Assembly: GCA_018806985.1 (NCBI GenBank)
Contig: JADANN010000399.1
Location: forward strand, 62,001 to 126,000
Direction of reading: 5' to 3'
Origin: Angiostrongylus vasorum
Lineage: Eukaryota > Nematoda > Chromadorea > Rhabditida > Metastrongylidae
Length of the DNA stretch: 64,000 nt
A model generated the notes under the pieces. That model worked only from the letters and a program-made list of their open reading frames with translations, did no database searches and had not been told where the DNA came from. The position numbers and the translations under genes are program-made. Shown piece by piece: positions 60,230 through 64,000 of this stretch (position 1 is its first letter; every line of letters begins with the position of its first letter).

Positions 60230-60450
60230 GAAAGATTTTGAAGTAGAAGTTATCATCCTCGCACAGGAATCAGAAGTCACTAACGCGTAAAAACTCAGGA
60301 GGCATTTTGGATAAATTTCAGGGATCCGAAAATAAATCGCAGGGAAGAATGCCACGTCATATCAAACACTACTTAAGACTGATATTTTGATGTTAGAGAG
60401 GCTCATTACGCATCCATACGGGACACAGTGCGGTTGGTATCCACGTGGAA
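60230..60450 (+). pseudogene. PLE C-terminal remnant
   Basis: Plus-strand pieces in two frames read DFEVEVIILAQESE and then NFRDPKINRREECHVIS. This matches the C-terminal end of the PLE at 24 kb, with a stop and a frameshift. The following 3' flank resembles that at 23.54-23.64 kb. Confidence 0.7.
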
Positions 60451-61360
60451 TGCCTCTTGCATGACTCCTCTAACCACTGCGCTACACACATCTTTCTTAC
60501 AAAGTGCAAGGAAATAAATCAGCAATCCTTATCAGTCACAAGACAAAGGAGTTCGTTAGATCATTTGTTTATAGCACGCACGGATCCGGGCTTCTTATCG
60601 GCCACAGATTTAACAAACACATGACGTCATTTCTTATCATCTTGCCCGAAGCCTGGAGAAGACTCACACTAATTATCAGCAAACCTTCCTATCTATCCTG
60701 TACAAACCCTGGAAAAATCGATTTTCCTCCCGCGATCCATGATCTGCTCGAAGTGAGGGCTCCGATGGTCCTGCGACGATTTCCCGCGTAGTGCGATGAT
60801 CCGCGGTGCGGTCAATGACGAATTGCGGCCAGTCGAGCGGATGGTTGGACAGTGGCCAGGTTGCCAGGTGGCCATCGTCGGTACTGCTCACTCCGAAATT
60901 ATCCGCTGGATAAGAATCGGTTGGACCACAAGCCGAATCTTTACCTATGAAATGCTCTGTCGCCTGCTTATGAGTGTTTACCTAAGTTTCTAGCAACCCT
61001 ATACTTTCATTCCTCTCTTTCTTTCTCTCTTTCTTCCTTCCTTCTTTTTCAGGATTTTCCTTCTCTTCCAGGAATGTCTGACATTTAACTCATTACGTCG
61101 TGTGTATCTTCTTTTTACGCAGTAGTCAGATATTGTTCTGATGGTGTTAGGAGTCTGATGTTTTGTGCTGTTCGTGTTCGTTTCCTCGGTGATCACACAG
61201 AAAACGATCGATTACTTGTATGTTTGGGCAGTTTGGATCTTTTCTGATCGTCGCCCAGCTCATCATGGTTTCCTTGCTGGGTTGTTCTTCACCAAATCGA
61301 TCCCATTTACAGATTTATAACTTGCTGAGAGGGATTTAACAGATCTTCGATTGTTTCCTG
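60451..61360. other. region upstream of the clathrin gene
   Basis: It contains a G+C-rich patch at about 60,730-60,900, open on both strands but without a known domain, and a pyrimidine run at 61,010-61,050. It could hold the promoter. Confidence 0.35.
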
Positions 61361-61377
61361 CATCAGAAATCGACATG
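61358..61377 (+). promoter_or_regulatory. acceptor just before the clathrin start codon, possible SL site
   Basis: TTTCCTGCATCAG followed by AAATCGAC and ATG at 61375. All three genes in this window have an acceptor within 5-8 nt of the start codon, which supports trans-splicing. Confidence 0.45.
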
Positions 61378-63953
61378 GCGTTGCTTCCCATCAAATTTCA
61401 TGAACATCTTCAGGTAAGCTTAGATTCTACTATGATCTCATTACTTCGCTGCAGCTGTTTTATTATTGTGAGACCATTTCAGCTGACAAATGTAGGTATT
61501 CGCCCACAGAATATCTGTTTTGCAAATGTCACTATGGAGTCCGACAAATTCATCGTTGTTCGTGAAATGGTAAGCTCTGAGTAGGTCCCCGTTCTGCTTA
61601 GTAAGCCCATTAGCCCTCGGCTTACTTAGGTCGATTCTATTCTAGATTGGAGACTCTCAGCAAGTTGTAATTATCGATCTAGCCGATCCGATGAATCCAC
61701 AGAGGCGACCCATATCTGCGGACTCTGTTATTATGCACCCTAGTGCGAAGATCATCGCTTTGAAATGTAAGTCGTTATCTAGTTTGAATTTGTAGCATTC
61801 CTATAAATGCAGGAGGTCCTTAGCACTTTGTTCATGTTCAAACCAGTGGGTTTGTACAGGAGTTCTAGTTCAACACAGCTTTTAATGAGCTAGTAAAGCA
61901 GTTTTCTGTTTTATCATTGTTTTCGAATTTTCTTATTCTTTTCAAGAAGAATGAAAGGATAAACCTCGACGCTGATCAATCGCTGAGAGATGCGCCATGT
62001 ATTCGACTTCATTAGTCATCGTCGGAGGTGATTTGGAAACACATCTCGCCTGCACAATGAGTTGCGGTGGTCCACCGATGGGTCGAAGCAGTGCTGCTAT
62101 CCTCCGAGACCACTATCAGTTCGCCGACCCCGGAGGTATAGGTTACTTGGTGGGCCAGGGGGCGCGGATATCGACCTCAAGTGTAAAGCAGGGCGCCTCC
62201 AACCATTGCGCTACTTGCCGCCTTTCAACAAGAATACGCTGGGTGATTCCATGATCACGTAATTTGGTGAGGAACACTTCTCTTCTTCTTCATAGCTTCT
62301 TCAGTGCGTTTTTCTCTTCTTCTTCAAAGCTTCTTCAGTGCGTTTTTTTCTTCTTCTTCAAAGCTTCTTCAGTGTGTTTTTTTCTCAGTTTAGAAGCCCT
62401 TAACGTAAGCAGGCGTGAAATGCATTAGCTCATCGTGACTCATTCCATTGTCAACCTCTATCTTTATGGTATGCTTTGAGTGGGAACTCATTGTTAGGGA
62501 CATTCATATAGTAAAATTCATATTCCTAGAAGAGACTGTTTATTAACGTGGGGGCGTGTAACACAGTGGTCGGAGGCGCTACACATGAGGTCGATCCCCC
62601 GCGCCTTAGGCTCACCAAGCCTTCCATCCCTCCGGGCTCGGCAGATTGGTGACAGACTTTTCTGGGAGAATAACCGTACTGGCTCCATACATCGGTGGGC
62701 CACCGGGAGTCATTGTAAAGGCCAGATATGCACTCGACCACCTCCAACGATGCTTAACTCGAGTACATGGCTTATCCTTCAGGGCTTGATCAACGCAGAA
62801 TCTTTATCATTTTTTATTTATTAACAGGTTATTGATTGCTATAAACAGAGGGTTTATCAGCCTCTGGGTTTTACCCCATAATAAATTCGGCTAAAATGGT
62901 GGAGTTTATCACGATTTTTTAAACTTTTGAAGTGTTTTTGTGCAGGCGGAATTTTATCATGGACTCAAGGATTGAACAAACAATGTCTGTTTAGAAACCT
63001 CCTCTATTAAAATATTTTCTAAATCCATTATGTTTGCAAGTGTGTAATAGAAGTAGTGTTTTCTTTCTTGCTTTACTTCCATTACAAACAGGGTTCTGAA
63101 GTAGAAAGTTTTCTCTTTCTGTTCTCTGTCTGCATCTTTAATTTTTAGCTAGTAAAACCCTTCAAATCTTCAACATCGAATTAAAAGCAAAGGTCAAGGC
63201 TCATCAAAATGCTGAAGACATCATCTTTTGGAAATGGATCAATGAGAAAACGATTGCTCTGGTTAGCGAAACTGCGGTATATCACTGGTCGATTGAAGGT
63301 ACATCTGCCCATTTGTCCTCTCGATTTCACATTCGACAGGGATTCACCTTTAAGGCGAGACTGCACCTGTAAAAATGTTTGACAGACATCAGTCGCTTGC
63401 GGGAAGTCAGATAATAAATTATCGTGCTGATTTGGAGTGTAAATGGCTGGTACTTGTAGGAATAGCTGCGAAGGTAATTTTTACCTCATTATATTCTTTT
63501 GGTGATGAGTGATTCATTTGCTGGGTGGTTGCTGATAACACCGTCGGGGTAAAAAACTGGCTGAAAGGCCAAGCAGTGGCCACAGTGGTGCAGTGGATAA
63601 CACTTTAGCCGCTGCGAAGCGTAATCACAAGTTCGAATCTGGCCAGCGGTCTGAGTTTTGCAGTTATCTCAGCGTCATTGTAGTTGCGTTTCACGTAATA
63701 CTCTGGAAGAAAATAGTAAGGTGTAAATTAGAAGTTAAACATTGTATTCTTTTATGTGGCATCATTGTTTTTTTTAAATATATGATTAAGGAGAATCGTG
63801 TTGTTGGGAATATGCAATTGTATAGCACTGAGCGAAGGGTTTCGCAACCAATCGAAGGACACGTAGCCTCGTTTGTTCGTTTCAAAATGGATGGAAATCC
63901 GCATCCGTCTAACCTCTTTTGTTTTTCTGTGAAAAACGAAGCTGGTGGAAAAA
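61367..63953 (+). CDS. chc-1: clathrin heavy chain, 5' part (runs off the window)
   Basis: The heavy chain forms the triskelion leg of clathrin coats in endocytosis and trans-Golgi traffic. Coding exons: 61375-61413, 61483-61569, 61646-61766, 63149-63298, 63355-63473, 63791-63953. Phases agree, giving residues 1-226 of an expected 1,680 or so. This covers most of the N-terminal seven-bladed propeller (terminal domain), which binds adaptor clathrin-box peptides. The protein starts [13 protein letters not shown]; further diagnostic pieces are [35 protein letters not shown] and [20 protein letters not shown]. The ATG lies 8 nt after a TGCATCAG acceptor. Identity is unambiguous; the last donor (AAA-A|GTGAGC) leaves the gene open past 63953. 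Confidence 0.95.
61953..62220 (-). repeat. SINE-C copy in clathrin intron 3
   Basis: Reversed family blocks (GCAGTGCTGCTATCCTCC, TTGGTGGGCCAGG) with AAAGGATAAACC at the tail side. Confidence 0.75.
62278..62390 (+). repeat. tandem repeat, three units of about 36 bp
   Basis: Units of TCTTCTTCTTCAAAGCTTCT followed by TCAGTGCGTTTTT, in clathrin intron 3. Confidence 0.9.
62546..62815 (+). repeat. SINE-C copy in clathrin intron 3
   Basis: The tRNA-like head GGCGTGTAACACAGTGGTCG, the 'CACCAAGCCTTCCATCC' block and a weak TTTATC tail. It sits opposite in orientation to the 61.95-kb copy. Confidence 0.8.
63555..63705 (+). repeat. SINE-E copy with tRNA-like head in clathrin intron 5
   Basis: A-box-like CAGTGGTGCAGTGGATAAC and B-box-like CAAGTTCGAATC, then GAGTTTTGCAGTTATCTCAGC. 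It makes up about half of this 317-bp intron. Confidence 0.75.
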
Positions 63954-64000
63954 GTGAGCCTTGTGATTGTATTACGTAACACAAATCAGATGGAACAGTG

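Noticed and set aside
1..64000. Prokaryote-type systems (CRISPR, defence operons, toxin-antitoxin, prophage)
   Set aside because: Gene structure is eukaryotic throughout. No spaced direct-repeat array or compact operon was seen.

Overview
The window looks like nuclear DNA of a parasitic nematode, most likely a strongylid such as a hookworm relative. This is inferred from three large intron-rich genes of nematode type, TTTCAG-like acceptors just upstream of start codons (possible SL trans-splice sites), and a dense load of tRNA-derived SINEs, RTE-type LINE remains and GIY-YIG Penelope-like element (PLE) remains. No bacterial operons, viral genes, CRISPR arrays or rRNA genes were seen.

Layout. 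1-12.9 kb: repeat-bearing intergenic DNA, possibly with undetected 5' exons or promoter of the next gene. 12.9-33.6 kb, + strand: a complete 23-exon formin of the FRL/FMNL class. My model joins in phase at every junction and gives 1,072 residues. 33.6-42.4 kb: intergenic, with two poly(A) signals, a hammerhead-like PLE footprint, and a nearly full-length but broken RTE LINE (- strand, 35.2-38.0 kb). 42.4-51.7 kb, + strand: a PDGF/VEGF-like secreted growth factor (pvf-1 type). 51.7-61.4 kb: intergenic, with a 38-bp satellite array, a cluster of inverted SINEs and PLE fragments. 61.4 kb to the end, + strand: the first six exons of clathrin heavy chain (chc-1), running out of the window.

The three genes act in separate cell processes: actin nucleation, growth-factor signalling and vesicle coats. 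I see no sign that they form an operon, since the gaps are about 9-10 kb. The repeats explain most of the non-coding structure. Five families were separated by eye: SINE-B (3' tail shared with the RTE LINE), SINE-C (tRNA head, TTTATCC tail), SINE-D (tRNA head, LINE-like tail), SINE-E (tRNA-like head, conserved GTTTTGCAAATATCTCAGC core, often in inverted pairs) and PLE fragments. I found no convincing new biological system. The best leads are an open in-frame intron in the formin FH1-FH2 linker, an altered cystine-knot spacing in the growth factor, a hammerhead-ribozyme-like motif, and LINE/SINE tail sharing.
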